DNA of 64,000 bases from Blattamonas nauphoetae (taxonomy: Eukaryota; Preaxostyla; Oxymonadida), in assembly GCA_033064195.1 (NCBI GenBank), contig JARBJD010000030.1, positions 186,001-250,000 of the forward strand, given 5' to 3'. Shown here piece by piece: positions 21,511 through 34,600 of this stretch (positions within the stretch are counted from its first letter, which is position 1; the number at the start of each line of letters is the position of its first letter). The notes under the pieces are model-generated. The model worked only from the letters and a program-made list of their open reading frames with translations, had not been told where the DNA came from and did no database searches. The position numbers were made by a program, and so were the translations under genes.

Positions 21511-21879
21511 TCAGACCCAGTCGGATTCCGTGGAGGCCAGGAGTACGACGTGACAGCTGTGATGATGAAGATCTTCAACAATAACTGTATCTTCGTCGAG
21601 TTTGTGTTGAAGTGCTTCTCTTTCAGTCATTGCATATTCGATAGAAATTCGCATTTTCTCAATTTCTTCGTTGAGATTGGAGATGTCTTCGTCTCCTGTT
21701 TATTGAATTTTCTTCAGATCTTCACTCACTTTTGCCAATTCCTGTTCGAACGATTGATACTTGATTGTTCTATCTTCTGCGAGATTCTGCTGGATCGAGC
21801 CGAGTCGGGACGTCAACATTTCAATCGTTGTTTTGACAGGAGAACCAGATCTCTGTTGAGTCGAAGCTGAATATTTCAT
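21511..21879 (-). CDS. Small coiled-coil protein, SF-assemblin/giardin-like
   Basis: Exons 21726-21879 and 21511-21695 join across a 30-nt GT..AG intron (21696-21725) to give 112 residues. The sequence begins MKYSASTQQRSGSPVKTTIE and continues MLTSRLGSIQQNLAEDRTIK, then DEDISNLNEEIEKMRISIEY and MTEREALQHKL. The S/T-rich head followed by heptads with regular charged residues resembles SF-assemblin and beta-giardin, which build striated fibres at flagellar bases. It is much shorter than family members (about 270 residues), so either exons are missing or it is just a small coiled coil. The C-terminal end is uncertain. It starts 90 bp from the divergent NKAP gene. Confidence 0.4.
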
Positions 21880-21969
21880 AAAATTGGAACTGGAAATCGA
21901 TTATTGATAACTACGGTGAGATACAGACATTCTCAGTTCACAATCTGGATCGACCCATGGTGAAAGAAA

Positions 21970-23105
<1,136 letters not shown>

Positions 23106-23327
23106 TGACCCTGAATATTTCTCTTCATTTTTACTGAACATTTCACGTTTTTTGTTTTCCTTGCGTTTATTTCTCAGAATATTTTTTCCCATGTTGCTCT
23201 CCAAAGTGGCCATTATTCATTTTCATCAGTAATCACTATCAATACTTGCGATATGGGCAGTATTCCGAGAATTACGTTCTCGAGTTTGTCAAGCTGTTTA
23301 AACACTGTCAATATTCATCCTTGAAAT

Positions 23328-23660
23328 TCATTTCATCCTCCTCTTCCTTCTGGAGTTGTTATGCATCTTCCTCTTCCCCTTCTTTTCTCTCCTCCTTTTC
23401 TTCTTCCACTTCTTTTCCCTCTCTCTGTCTGCATCAATCGTGGTATTCACTTCTGCTTCAATCCGTTTCTGGACTTCCTCGTCGTCCATCGGAACTGTGG
23501 TGGCGTGGAGGGTGAGTGTGAAACCCGAGGGGAGAGACCCAATGTCATCGAACGAGACGACGCCACAGAGATTCGAGATGCTTTGACAGAAAAGGGCGAG
23601 AATGTGGCCAACACGGGTGGTTTCAATGTCCAAATCCGCTCATGACAAGAAAAGAGAGGT
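23328..23660 (-). CDS. Unassigned exon with a strongly basic tail
   Basis: The open frame from about 23655 down to 23328 encodes VGHILALFCQSISNLCGVVS, FDDIGSLPSGFTLTLHA and TTVPMDDEEVQKRIEAEV, then a Lys/Arg run (REREKKWKKKRRREKKGKRK). Codon use and the predicted strand-helix pattern look real, but no start codon is in frame, so an upstream exon must exist. A CATGAG acceptor is possible near 23645. It may be the last exon of a separate short gene or an alternative end of the TRMO gene beside it; no join with correct phase was found. I do not recognise the family. Confidence 0.35.
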
Positions 23661-23729
23661 GACAAAAGTGGATAGCGAGAGAGAGGGAGTATTGTTGGTG
23701 GTTGGAGTGCTTTCGTGTTCGAGTTCAGA

Positions 23730-25319
23730 TCAGCTGGTTGATGGCTGCCCAGAGAATGCTTGTGTGAATCGGTGGTGGAGGTTAATGAGAGTGTCTGTGG
23801 AAGAGTCGCTTTCCTGAAAATATGACGAACGGGCAGAACACACCATGACATCCTGTCGAAACCCTGACACAACATCGGAGACATGGACCTCTTTCTTATC
23901 ATCGTCGAGAACGAATAGCACTCGAAAAGAGCCGACAGCAAGGGTGTTGAAGGCAGGATGGGCTTGCGTGGGTCTTCGCGTCTTTCTCCGAGTTTTGTTC
24001 GCTTTGAGCAGAAGCGGATCTGACGAGAGTTGGGTTTGGATGAAGTCTCGAAGTGGAGTCGACGTGTGCTCAGTGATCCAGTCCAGTTTTGCTTCAAGTT
24101 GCGGATCAGGTGCATAGACGATTGTGTACTCCTCTCCAATATTGTCTTGTGTAGAAACAGGAAGGGACGGTTGTGACTGTTCGCCAAGCAAGCGATCTGC
24201 ACAATCTCCTTCGCCTCTCCGCCGAACTTTCTTCGAATCAGCCTCGTCCTCAAATACAAAAATGCTGTCATCTCCATCCTCTTCAAAAGCCTCATGGGAA
24301 TCATAGAAAAGAGGAGTGATGGCTTTTGGGTCTGCTGACCAGCCCGAGCGCGCTGTTGGGAAGAAGTCGAGTGAGTCGCGATACGGTCGGATTGCAAGGA
24401 CAGGAGTCCCTGTGAGAAGATCACCGCGATCAAAAAGGATGCGAAATGAGGAACCAGATGGATCAGCCACTATTTCCTTCACAGCGACAAGGCTGAGTCC
24501 GATGGGATTTGGTCGAAATGGACATCTTGTTGCAAAGAGCCCAATTCGCTTCCCACGGTACTTTGGAGGAGCAACGTAGAGACGAGATGGGGTGCAAATA
24601 TTCCTGTCAAAGACTAAAAAGGTGAAAATAATGAATTGCAGACCAAAGACGACCCAGAGAAGCATGTTCGGTCTGATGCGAGTTACAACAGACTGGTTCA
24701 ACGGAAACGGGAATAAAATTTGACCATCTGAAGCATGTCCGAGAAAAGGTTGCCGAGGGGCATCGTTTCGACGTTGAAATGCCCCTGTAACTGTTCCAAC
24801 AGGTGGGAGTCTGAGGGTGACGGTTGTTCCAAGAGATGACGGCCCAGTTGGGAAAACGTTGACATGGGTCTTTGGAAGTGGAGATATCGTAGAAAAGAAC
24901 TGTTCAACTTTGGGTATTGGGGTGTATGAATCAATACGTTGTTTGATGCTTGGAGGAGGGATCTTGCTTTTAAAAGGAAACATCTCGAGTTTTGCCGTGT
25001 AATGTTTTGACAGTTTGTCGTGTAAAAATGAGTAGTTTCGATTTGTTATGTTCTGTCTTTCTGTGTTCATGTCGAAGGTTGATGGTTCTGGAGTTGCAGG
25101 AAATTGAGTTTGAGATTCTTGTTTTTCACTGGGACATCGACGAAGGCGATCAAGAAGTGATATAGTCAGCCCTCGGATGGATTCTAGTTCGTAAAGGTAC
25201 TCTGACGAGGAGTTGATGAGAGAATCTTGTTCCTTGATTGTTTCATGAATCTCTCTGATTAATTGGGCATTAAATTCGAGAAATTGTGGAAGTGAGTGTG
25301 TTTGCGTTTGCGGTATCAT
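23730..25319 (-). CDS. TRMO: TRMO-like tRNA (t6A37) N6-methyltransferase, TsaA/TrmO family
   Basis: Exons 24644-25319, 23844-24613 and 23730-23813 give 509 residues. TrmO uses SAM to methylate t6A37 of tRNAs reading ACY codons. Motifs in order: VGTVTGAFQRRNDAPRQPFL (family PIG...F..R.G.PRQ), LLWVVF joined to VFDRN across a 30-nt in-frame intron (24614-24643), VAPPKYRGKRIGLFATRCPF, RPNPIGLSLVAVKEI, and LLTGTPVLAIRPYRDSLDFF. The first 160 residues are an extra region with a helical part and no known domain. A second 30-nt intron (23814-23843) lies near the end. Removing the first intron restores the family's WVLFVFHxN motif exactly, which is strong evidence that such short introns are real here. 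It is divergent from the small gene at 25456. Confidence 0.9.
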   Translation of the reverse strand: MIPQTQTHSLPQFLEFNAQLIREIHETIKEQDSLINSSSEYLYELESIRGLTISLLDRLRRCPSEKQESQTQFPATPEPSTFDMNTERQNITNRNYSFLHDKLSKHYTAKLEMFPFKSKIPPPSIKQRIDSYTPIPKVEQFFSTISPLPKTHVNVFPTGPSSLGTTVTLRLPPVGTVTGAFQRRNDAPRQPFLGHASDGQILFPFPLNQSVVTRIRPNMLLWVVFGLQFIIFTFLVFDRNICTPSRLYVAPPKYRGKRIGLFATRCPFRPNPIGLSLVAVKEIVADPSGSSFRILFDRGDLLTGTPVLAIRPYRDSLDFFPTARSGWSADPKAITPLFYDSHEAFEEDGDDSIFVFEDEADSKKVRRRGEGDCADRLLGEQSQPSLPVSTQDNIGEEYTIVYAPDPQLEAKLDWITEHTSTPLRDFIQTQLSSDPLLLKANKTRRKTRRPTQAHPAFNTLAVGSFRVLFVLDDDKKEVHVSDVVSGFRQDVMVCSARSSYFQESDSSTDTLINLHHRFTQAFSGQPSTS

Positions 25320-25455
25320 AACGATTCAAACCAAGAAAGCAAGAGAAGTGAAAAATGGTTCACGTCATGGTTTCGATCGCGAATCCTCTGTTTTTCCGAT
25401 TGATTTCAACTTTTCTGTGAGGCTTTTCGCATCATCTTCACTCTAAGAATCTCAA

Positions 25456-25927
25456 ATGACACAAGCTCCTGCAAAAGACTTATTCCAAATGTCTTGGTGG
25501 CCGGAATTAGATGAAGCTGATGTATGAACCTACTATCCGGAAATTGCTTCTTTGAACATCTTCATGTTCTTATACGCAACAATTTTGCTCTATTCTTAAC
25601 ATTGTTTTCCACGCTCTCTCCTTCAATTTTCGTATTGAGTGAACATTTTGACCATTCGTCATTGTGACCTGAATAGACTTCTATCACTTCCTTACTCCTT
25701 CTTGTCCCTCATATATTCTTGATTTTTCGTAGCTCGACGCAATAGAAAACGACAGAATGTTTGGAGAAGAAGCAAAGAAGCGCGAGAAGCCATTGACGAC
25801 ATATCTCACGATTATGGATACAGAACAGAAAGATCTGGGACCCAAAGTTTTGAAAATCGTTCATGATGCTCTTGAGACACTTGAAAAGAAGGAAGATACT
25901 CTGAAAAGTGAAATGGAGCTTGATTGA
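25456..25927 (+). CDS. Small protein of unknown function (86 residues)
   Basis: Exon 25456-25521 (MTQAPAKDLFQMSWWPELDE) ends in phase 0 at a GTATGA donor. Exon 25733-25927 begins after a TTTCGTAG acceptor, LDAIENDRMFGEEAKKREKP, and ends in a charged helix with TGA. The 211-nt intron is long for this window, so a further small exon may hide in it. The protein is acidic and helical with no known motif. The following ODAD4 start lies only 136 bp away on the same strand. Confidence 0.5.
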
Positions 25928-26062
25928 CTCTTTGATTCTGTTCCTCTTGATTCAGACATCATTTCAAACAATTTTTCTTGATTCGATAATACACCGGCCA
26001 ATTTTATCTTTACCTACCATGGGTGACGTGCCTATCACTAAAGCAATGGATTTGTATTCTTT

Positions 26063-28909
26063 ATGGGCTCACGTTCAATTCACATGTACAACTACGATGA
26101 TGAAGAAGAAGAGGCAAAGCCTCTGACCCAAAAACAGGAACATCAAGTGCTAGTTTTCCACGACACAGCAAAAGTTCATTTTTCAAAGGGGGAATGGACT
26201 CGTTGTGTCGAATCGTGTTCAAAAGTCAATTTTCCTTGTGATTCGTTTCAATCTCACACTTTTCCACATTTTAGGCTTTAGCTTTAAAGAAAGATGATGA
26301 AGATATTCTCCTTTTGAGAGCCCGAGCGTCAGAAAGACTCGATAATCATAAAGCAGCCCTTGCCGATACAGATGCCATCATTGCCGTCAATCCGAAGAAC
26401 TACCGTGCTCTACTTGAAAAGGCCGACATTTTATTTGCTGCTGGTGACTTTGAATATGCACTCGTCCAGTACCACAGAGGAATGATTCTCAGACCAGACC
26501 AAAATGCCTTTCGTTTGGGTGTCCAGAAGTCACGAGCTGCCATCGAAGAATCAAATGGTTCGTGTTTCTTTTTCTCCTCCTATTTTTCTTGGTTTACAGA
26601 ACAAAAGGAGATTGACGCCAATACTCTTCCAGTATCGTTCGCCTCGTCTCTCCCAGCAAACCTGGACATGAAAACTTGCCGTGACCTTACAAGCAAACTA
26701 ATGAGTGATAAAACTGATGCATCTGAAGAGACAGATCTCGATGTCTTCCATGTTGCTGGCAACGATCATTTGTCATTCCCAACTCCTGCCCAAGCCTCCC
26801 TCCTTCGTGCTTCAGTGAGCCAGGAGGAATGCCCACTTTCGCAGCGGACTACTCTCTTGCTTTCTTGTGATGTCACACAGCGCCAGAGCTCAGGCCAGAT
26901 TCTGTTTGAATCACTCCTCAACGAACCTCGAAACAACCAACGATCCCGCCAAATGGATACAACCCACAAAGGAATCCACAAGAGTATCTCTTATTTCACG
27001 TTTTCAAGCCTCTATAGTTGATACAACGTCGCCAATGCGTACGTCACTTGTGTCACCTCTGACGAAGCGATTCGAAGAAGAAGAGGGCCAACAGGCAACG
27101 TCCCAACTGAAGGCACTCCAACCTGCCCCAAAGCGCTCATCCCAATCGCCGAATACAAACGAAAGACTGACCTCACGCACTCGAAGTGCTCGCCAAAGTG
27201 GAGGAGTCACAGAACGCGGCGTCACCTCAAGAAGCCGCTCGTCTGGACGTGCAGCACAATCCACAACACGAAGCACGTCAACAGGCACGCGTGGGAAGAG
27301 TCAAGACAGACAGGTGAAGAAGCGGCTGCTTGGGCATCTCGTTGACGACGACACGTTCCTCAAAGAAATCCAACAAGACCCAGCCATCTATCAACTCTCC
27401 GAAAAGCTCAAAAAGCAGCCGATGGGAAGAAAGCCAAAGCCGACGCCGTATTTCCCGAAAAAAGAGAAGAAGGAGAAAAAGAAGGTGGTCACCGAAGACG
27501 ACGACGAGAACGCCGAAGCAGGAGACGAGATCGACTCGCTCTCCTCGTCCCAGCTCCGCGCCAGCTCGAAGCCGAAAGAGCCCCCACCCACCCAAACACC
27601 CGTCCCCAAGACAGTCGTCCCGAAGCCAACCCCGCTCAACGATGTGATCAAGTCGGGGATCGAATACCTCGACTCGCGCACGGAATTCTGGAGGCAGAAG
27701 CTCCCACCGGCAGAAGACGGGATGCCTGCCGCCACGTCGGAGTACAACCCAACCGACATCAACGACGACGGGGGAACAAAGCGGCCGCGACCGAAAAAGC
27801 AGGGCACGATGAACAAGTCGATGAAGAAGGGAGTGACAGAGCGGTCGTTCAAGCGGGAGAGCGAGGAGGACGTGCTGGAAGGGAAGACAGAGGAAGAGAT
27901 CAACCTCACAAACCAAATCAAGCAGGACGACCACCTGGACGAGGAAGAGGTCACTTCTGTCCTCAACGCGATTTCGGCGATGATGGACGACTTCAACGCG
28001 GAAGGGGCAGTTCGCGTGGGAAAGCTGCTCGAGAGCAAGTTTGCGAAGAAACCGGAGGACAAGAAGAAGACGAAGAAGGGCGTCATCCAGCCACCCAACA
28101 CGAACACACCCACCGTCGAGTTCGAGCGCTTCGAGTCGACGATGAAGAGCGACCTTCTGTGCCGCCTGTACCTGCTGATGGGGTACGCCTACACCGACAT
28201 GCGCAAGTTCTCGCTCGCGTCGATCTACCTCAGCAACGTGCTCGACATCGCAAAGAGCAACCAGCTGGACGAGATGTACGAAGACTGCCTGGCCAAGCTC
28301 GGCTGCGTCTGGCACTACCTCGGCGACTACATCCAGTCTTCAGTCATGTTCGAGCGGCTCATCGAGCTGTGCCTGCAACACGCTGAGGCGGAGAAGGGAG
28401 AGGCCCTGCCAAAAGTGTTCTTGACCTGCGGAAACGACAAACTCGAAATCCCGACTGTTTCTGTGGACGACGTTTCGGGCGAAACTGTTCAGAAGCTCGC
28501 TCCCCTCTACCACAACAACGCACAGAGCCATCTTGAGGCCAACCGCATTGGCTTTGCCGAGATGTTCAGCGACGTGGCAAAGAACTTTGCCGAAAAGAGC
28601 GAAGACTCCAACCTCATCAACAGCGTCCTCATTCTGCGAAGCAGAGTGCAGTGTGCGAAGTCTGATCTCCACAAAGCGAAGAAGTACCTTCTGATTCTGA
28701 TGGACCGCGCGTCTTCGGAAGGCGATGCGAGGACGGTGAACGTCGCGCTCACCAACCTCGTCTCGATCCTCTGCAAGGAGAACAAGAGAATCGCAGTCAG
28801 GACATTACAGCAACACGCAGCTGCGTTGGAGGGAGGCACCATCCCAGAAAACATTGTGGAGATCGCAAAGAATGCGGTGAATATTAAGGACGAAGAGGAG
28901 GAAGAGTGA
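26063..28909 (+). CDS. ODAD4: Outer dynein arm docking complex subunit ODAD4 (TTC25)
   Basis: Exons 26063-26224, 26275-26557, 26600-26983 and 27018-28909 (introns of 50, 42 and 34 nt) give 906 residues with intact phase. ODAD4 is a TPR protein that docks outer dynein arms onto flagellar doublet microtubules. N-terminal TPRs read LLLRARASERLDNHKAALAD, AIIAVNPKNYRALLEKADIL and FAAGDFEYALVQYHRGMILR PDQN, very close to the TTC25 block (AETLYTMGDFEFALVFYHRG). The middle keeps LLGHLVDDDTFLKEI and the landmark GIEYLDSRTEFWRQ. A low-complexity basic/acidic insert follows, then C-terminal TPRs (LYLLMGYAYTDMRKFSLASI). The last exon is GC-richer than its neighbours. The start ATG at 26063 could be replaced by an ATG slightly up- or downstream. 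Confidence 0.88.
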
Positions 28910-28994
28910 TTCTCGTTTTTTTTCATGTCAGGACAGCTCCGAAACCAAAGACAACAAAACAGTGAAGTGCATCAAATCCCGCAAAAAGACACGC

Positions 28995-29620
28995 CTATGT
29001 TTCAAAAATGTCAGAGATTTGTTCGGGGATGTCTCGGATATGCTCGACTCTGATTTCGTTGGTATGGTCACCTTTTACGACTTCCTTCACAAAATCTGCT
29101 TTAACTTCATAGCGAAGAAGTTCAAGTGCTCCTTCAATAACCCCACATATGATATTCGAGTATGCAATGTCGTTTAATTCAGTTGGAATCTGGAGAGATG
29201 TGAAGGAGAGAGCCAAACTTCAACATTCGATGATAATGGATTTTCAGGAAAGGAAAGAACGAATATTTTGGGATCTGGCGTTGTTGTAAGAGTTGGTTGA
29301 ATGTTTAACATCATTCTGAATCCAACCTACGAGGAAGAAATATCCGAATGAAAATGGCATACTTTTGTAGTGATCTGAAGAGCTTCCTTGACATTTTCAC
29401 ACTTAGACACTTGTGCATGGCTCAGAACATCATCACACACTCTCTTTCCAATGAAAGATCCCATCCGTTTCGTGATTTCATTTACTGCTTCGATGTCAGC
29501 GAAGTCTTTGACGAGTTGCTCCACAAGACACCCATACGTTATGGAGAGGAGAGATGAATGGACGTGCTTTGTATCTTGCCATGCATTCTCTCCTGCCTGT
29601 TGAAGAGGATCACTGTTCAT
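28995..29620 (-). CDS. TRAPPC3: TRAPP complex subunit TRAPPC3 (Bet3)
   Basis: Exons 29363-29620, 29219-29326 and 28995-29189 (introns of 36 and 29 nt, all phase 0) give 186 residues, the normal family length. Bet3 is the core TRAPP subunit in the Rab1/Ypt1 exchange factor at the ER-Golgi interface. Motifs: HSSLLSITYGCLVEQLVKDF (family ELF.LTYGALV.QL.KDYE), MGSFIGKRVCDDVLSHAQV with the C.D..EA step, NPLSSNVE joined to IPTELNDIAYSNIICGVI (family NPL.DFVELP...YSNLLCGV), and EVKADFVKEVVKGDHTNEIR. The 29-nt intron rebuilds the NPL..VE-P motif exactly. It is divergent from ZPR1 with a 181-bp gap. Confidence 0.95.
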
Positions 29621-29801
29621 TGCGATCGTCCCAGAAGAAAAGTTGGTGTCTCTCCTGGTCTCAAAATAAGGTAAAATGGGAAGTGAAAATCTAGAGATCG
29701 AATTTTTTCCATCCGCTATGCGATGAGACCTCCACAATTTGATCGATCGATGAGAAATCAGGGAGATTTTGGTGCTCGCCCATTGAACCCATTCCATCCT
29801 C

Positions 29802-31385
29802 ATGACTGATGCAAACCGACAAGAGGAGCTTCCAACGTCCGATTTGACAGAAACTACTCTAGTTAATGACATTATCCTTCCCACAGAACTCGAAAGCTAT
29901 TGTGTTTCTTGCGGGGAGAACGGAATCACTCGTTTTCTTCGGCAGACGATTCCTTTCTTCAAAGACGTCATACTCGCAGCTTTCGAATGCCCTGAGTGTG
30001 GTTTCCGATCTTCGGACTTGCATACTGTCGAATATGCAGAAAGAGGCTGTTTTTATGAACTTAAAGTCCAAAAACCAGAAGATTTTGATCGCGAAGTCAT
30101 TCGTACTGAATGGGCGAAGATAGTTATTCCTGAAATGGATTTTGAGATCCCCGGCAATGCCGGCCGCAAAGGAGAGATTACTACAATTGAAGGAATTCTT
30201 ACTCACATCAAATCAATGCTCGAAGAAAGTCAACCTCTCCGAAGGGTCTGTTTTCTTGCATATTCATGTGTCAAATCAATTTTTGAATAATACACGGTCA
30301 GATACAAGCACCAGAGGTCGCTACTCAAATCGATGGATTCATTGAACGCATCGACAAACTCATCGAGCGGAACACACCATTTACACTTATTTTGGATGAT
30401 CCAACAGGAAACAGTTTCATCCAAAATCCTTCGGCTCCTTATGTTGATCCTCTTCTGACAGTCAAATCGTATCAGCGTACTTACGAACAGAACAAAGCTC
30501 TCGGTCTCCCTGTGCCCGATCAAAACGTACCCACAAATGACCAAAATCATCCAAATGTCCATGGTCTGTACCAAAGCTCAATTTACCCATTCTTCATATC
30601 TTCTCTGAACTTAGTTGGCTCAATCGTCGATCCTTCGATGACTGCTGCCCTGGAATCTCAAGTCATGAAAGTCGCTGACCCAGACAACATTGTCGAAATT
30701 CCACTTGAATGTGGAATGTGCCATCACGAGGGAGTCCTCCGAACGATTAGTGCAACTATTCCTCTTTTCAAGGAGATTGTATTGATGGCTTTCACTTGTG
30801 ATTCCTGTGGATATCGTAATTCAGAGGTATACTCATTTGTTCCTGTTCACCTTTGCTAAGGTTAAACCTGGAGGTGATGTTTCGGATAAAGGCAAGATTT
30901 ACCGCCTCCGAGTCACTCGCCCCGAAGATCTCAACCGAGATGTCCTCAAATCTGATTCCTCCTTCCTTCTCATTCCCGAAATTGGATTCCAAGTCACAAC
31001 TGGAACGTTGGGGGGATGTTTTACCACTGTTGAGGTCTGATTTTTCGTCTTTTTATGCGTCAATTACTTGATCAAACAGGGTCTCCTCCAAAAGGTGAGA
31101 GAACACCTCAGTGTGACAACTGTCCACGGAGATTCCAAAGAAGATAGCGAAACCCTTCCGATGGTCGAGTTTTTGGACAAGATCGATAAAATGTCGCGTC
31201 TCGAAACAGGTCCTTTCACGTTCGTCATCAACGACGCCCTCTCCAACTCATACATCCAGAACCTGTTCTATCCCGAGCCTGATCCGTACCTGAGCATTGA
31301 GGAGTACGAGCGGACTGACGAACAAAACGACGAGTTGGGGTTGAATGACATGAACACAGAAGATTACCTCAAAGACATCGAATAA
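29802..31385 (+). CDS. ZPR1: Zinc-finger protein ZPR1
   Basis: Exons 29802-30245, 30302-30826, 30861-31034 and 31080-31385 (introns 56, 34 and 45 nt, all phase 0) give 482 residues. ZPR1 is a chaperone-like factor that helps fold elongation factor eEF1A and shuttles between cytoplasm and nucleus. Two matching halves are seen, each with a C4 zinc ribbon and an A/B domain: CVSCGENGITRFLRQTIPFF with ECPECGFRSSD, and CGMCHHEGVLRTISATIPLF with TCDSCGYRNSE. Each is followed by a TIEGIL or TVEGLL motif and the FTLILDDPTGNSFIQNP or FTFVINDALSNSYIQN block. The second finger's last Cys pair and its downstream strand are joined across the 34-nt intron. No odd features. Confidence 0.95.
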
Positions 31386-31611
31386 TCATTTCACGGAAGA
31401 TGATTGAAGCCGTTTTCTTCCAGCAACACGCACACAACATCAACCTGAGTGGTGTCTTCTCTGATGCGGAATGGAGTGCGCGTCAAAACAAGATGAGATG
31501 AAGTGTTTCGAAAGGAAAACTACAGAGTCGAGAAAAAAACTCCCATAAGGGCATCGTTCTCAGACAAGGGGTCGGCCAAAAGAAGAAGAAAAGACAAAAT
31601 GGAGGAGAGAG

Positions 31612-34600
31612 TCAGCCTGGATCGAACATCAGCTCTTCATCCAGTTCAGAGTCGTAGAGGTCGTCGAGCGGCGTTTTGATCTCTTCGACTTTGAAGTTGC
31701 TGTCTGTTCCCGAGACTTTGTGCTTGTCACGAGCTTTCCACCCGACGAGATGGAAGAGCAGGATATTCGTCTTGTGGAGTCGGTCGAGCTCTCGGAAGGG
31801 CGGGATGACAAAGACGAAGAGGGTGAGGACGACAAGGACGAATCCGACGATGTAGCAAGTGATGACTCCAGTGCGCGTCGACTGCAGTCGTGAGTGATGT
31901 CCATCCACAGCCATGTCGAGGTATGTGTCGTATCCGTCCTTGCCGTCCAGCATCATCAGTTTGTACGCAATTCCGAAGTTGACGTTGTCCGGTGTCAGGT
32001 CGGCGGCGTCTGTGCGAATGAGTTTCGTTGTGGCTGTGATGAGCCATGTGAAGATGTTGTCCAGTCCAACAAAAGTCCCAAGAATTTGGGGAAAGCGATT
32101 CTCGTCACAGTCACCGTCAATCAGGAAACAATCCTTGGCGTTCGTGCTGAACGCATCCAGCGCAGGGAAGAGTCCACGGCTGCGCGGAATGACGAAGGAG
32201 GAGAAGGCGGTGTCCGTGATGGCGTGTCCTGAGTCGAAGAATACCGAGCCGAAGTTGGCGAGATTGTTGAGTTCGGTGAGGTATGCCATCTCTCCTTCGA
32301 TCAACTGCAGCAGCTGAGACTGGTCGGAGACCAGATGAGACGTCGTGTTCCAAACTGGATTCGTTGCAAGTTGGAAGGGTTCGTTCTGGACGAGAGTTGG
32401 TGAATCACTGTACACAAGCTGCTGCTCGAGAAAGACAAGCTGCATCATCACCGCATTTCGGACGACAACGGTGAAGGTGTGTTGGACGGCGTCGGGAATC
32501 ACTTCCGTGCCCAGAAAGAACGGGAAGAAGATCAGAAGGATCGAGGCGACAATGAACAGTGGGCCGGCAATCATACACCCGACGAAGGACCGCTTCATGA
32601 TCCCCTTCAGCGCGCCGACGTCTTCGAGGTGGATCTCGACCTGCTGATTGGTCAGAGTGGAGTCGATGATGTGTTCGTTGATGCGTTGATCGAGGTACAG
32701 GTCCATCCAGGTCAGCTCTCGTGTCTCGATCTCCTCCCGATGCGGATTGATGAGAAAGTCGGTGCTGCGCTCGGACGGCATCACTGACGTGAGGGGTGTA
32801 TTGGTGGACGAGAGGAGAGGAGTGCGGTTTGTGAAGGTGAGGAGGTTGTCGAGGGTTGGGAGGCCGTTGTTGTTGAGGGTGGGCGTGAAGCGTTGGAGGG
32901 AGAAGGACGGTGGTGTTGTCGGGTTGGATGTGTTTTGGACTGTGGAGTGTGGGCCATTTTGGTTGGTCGGGATGGGCTGGAAGATGAGAGGAGTTTGGGT
33001 GGGCGAGATGGTCAGGAGAGAAGTAGTCGATTCAGCGAAGCGCTTCTTCATTCGCTTCCGCCTCTCCCGCCGCTTTCGAATTCGCAGAAGTTCATCGTCA
33101 CTGACGTCGAGGTCGTCATACTTGTCGTTATTGTCTTCTCCATTGTTTTCGTCCTTGCCTTCTTCATTGTTTTCGTCCTTGCCTTCTTCTTTGTCTTCGT
33201 CTTTGTCGTCGGGGTTGTTTGGGTCGGAGGCTGTTTCGCTGTCCTTTCGGACAGAGTTTGAGAGCGGCGTTGAGACTTTGGTTTCTGTCGAAGAGTTGTC
33301 GAGTGGACAGCCTGTGGTTTCCGCGGTCTCCATCCGAGCGATCGGCGCTATCTCTTCTTTTGGCTGGTTTGTCTCGTCGGACTTAGGAGCGATCTGGACT
33401 GACTTTTGATCCTCAGCCGAAACGTGTCCTTGACTTTCGACGCGACAGAGGAAAGGCGTGCGTGTGCTTGGCGGGATGAGTAAAGTATGGATGTCTGTGA
33501 CAGCTGGAATGTGAATGTCTTCTTCTTCCTCTTCGTCACTGCTTCGATGGAGTCGTTGAGATACAACTTCTTTCTTCATCGTCACCAACCCAAAAATGGA
33601 TGCCCGGCGCTCCTTCTTGAGTGATCGCTGTTTGACAATGAGAGAGGCAAACACAGCACCTGTCAGGATTTCAAGAGCAACACTGCACGCAATCGTGCTG
33701 ATGTGGAAGGCCTTGGAGATGGCGAGGGTCTTCTCAGTGAGAATCCGCATGGAGTGCTTGATCGGCTCGATGATCTGCAGAGGGCCGTTGACGAGGGTGT
33801 ATTCAGTCTCTCTTCGGAGTGCTTCGACACGATCGGGATTGGTGAAGACATCAGTGTGGGTGAGGAGTTGACCGATTGTGGAGAGGGCTGACGAGAAATC
33901 ACCGATCACGTCGAGGAGCCCGACGTAGTGCGAGAACGTGAGGAGAGGCTGCCCGACAGCAGGGATGGTTGGGACGTACACAACAAACCCGTCCAGTCCC
34001 CCAAACAGCGACGGGTCTCGTGCTGACCACAGAGACAGGTCTCCTGTGTTTGTCAGGATGGTGGACGTGGTGAGCTTGTTGACGCGAGCAGAGTTCTCTG
34101 CGATGGTTGTGTTCAGCCATTCGAGTGGTTGGATGTAGGCGTTGGTGCTTTCGACTGTTGGGTCCAGGTTGTATTCGTAAATGTCCCGAACACACATCAG
34201 CGTGTTCATGAGGACGAACGAGACTTTGCCCAGCGAGTCGAACATGTCCAGCCTCTGGCTGGCGGCGGAATCGATGACGAGGTACACGATGAAGAGGACG
34301 GAGGGGACAACGATGGTGATTGCTGCAGCAATGATGAGGAAGACGCAGAGCATCGAGGAACGTGGTTTGTTCTTTTTGATCAGAAACTGTTGGATCATGT
34401 TCGAAACGTTCTTCGTTGTGAGCGAGTACTGCAGTGCCTTTTCGTCGTCGGGGGAGAGCTTGTTCTTCCCATCTCGTGCTTTGACTGACTCCTTCAGTTC
34501 CAGTTTGTCGATCGCATCCTGCATGCTTTCATTGGCATCGGCATCGTTGAACACCTCCATCTGCAGTTTCTGCATCATTTTCCAGAGTTGCACAGAATTT

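Noticed and set aside
23447-24433. A 328-codon minus-strand frame overlapping TRMO in another frame
   Set aside because: The TRMO frame has all family motifs; this one is Ser/Thr-rich with no motif.
27278-28315. A 345-codon minus-strand frame opposite ODAD4
   Set aside because: It is an antisense shadow of the GC-rich last exon; the plus strand carries TPR motifs and the family hallmark.
29802-31385. ZPR1 broken by several stops, as in a pseudogene
   Set aside because: All breaks are removed by three phase-0 GT..AG introns and both zinc ribbons are intact.
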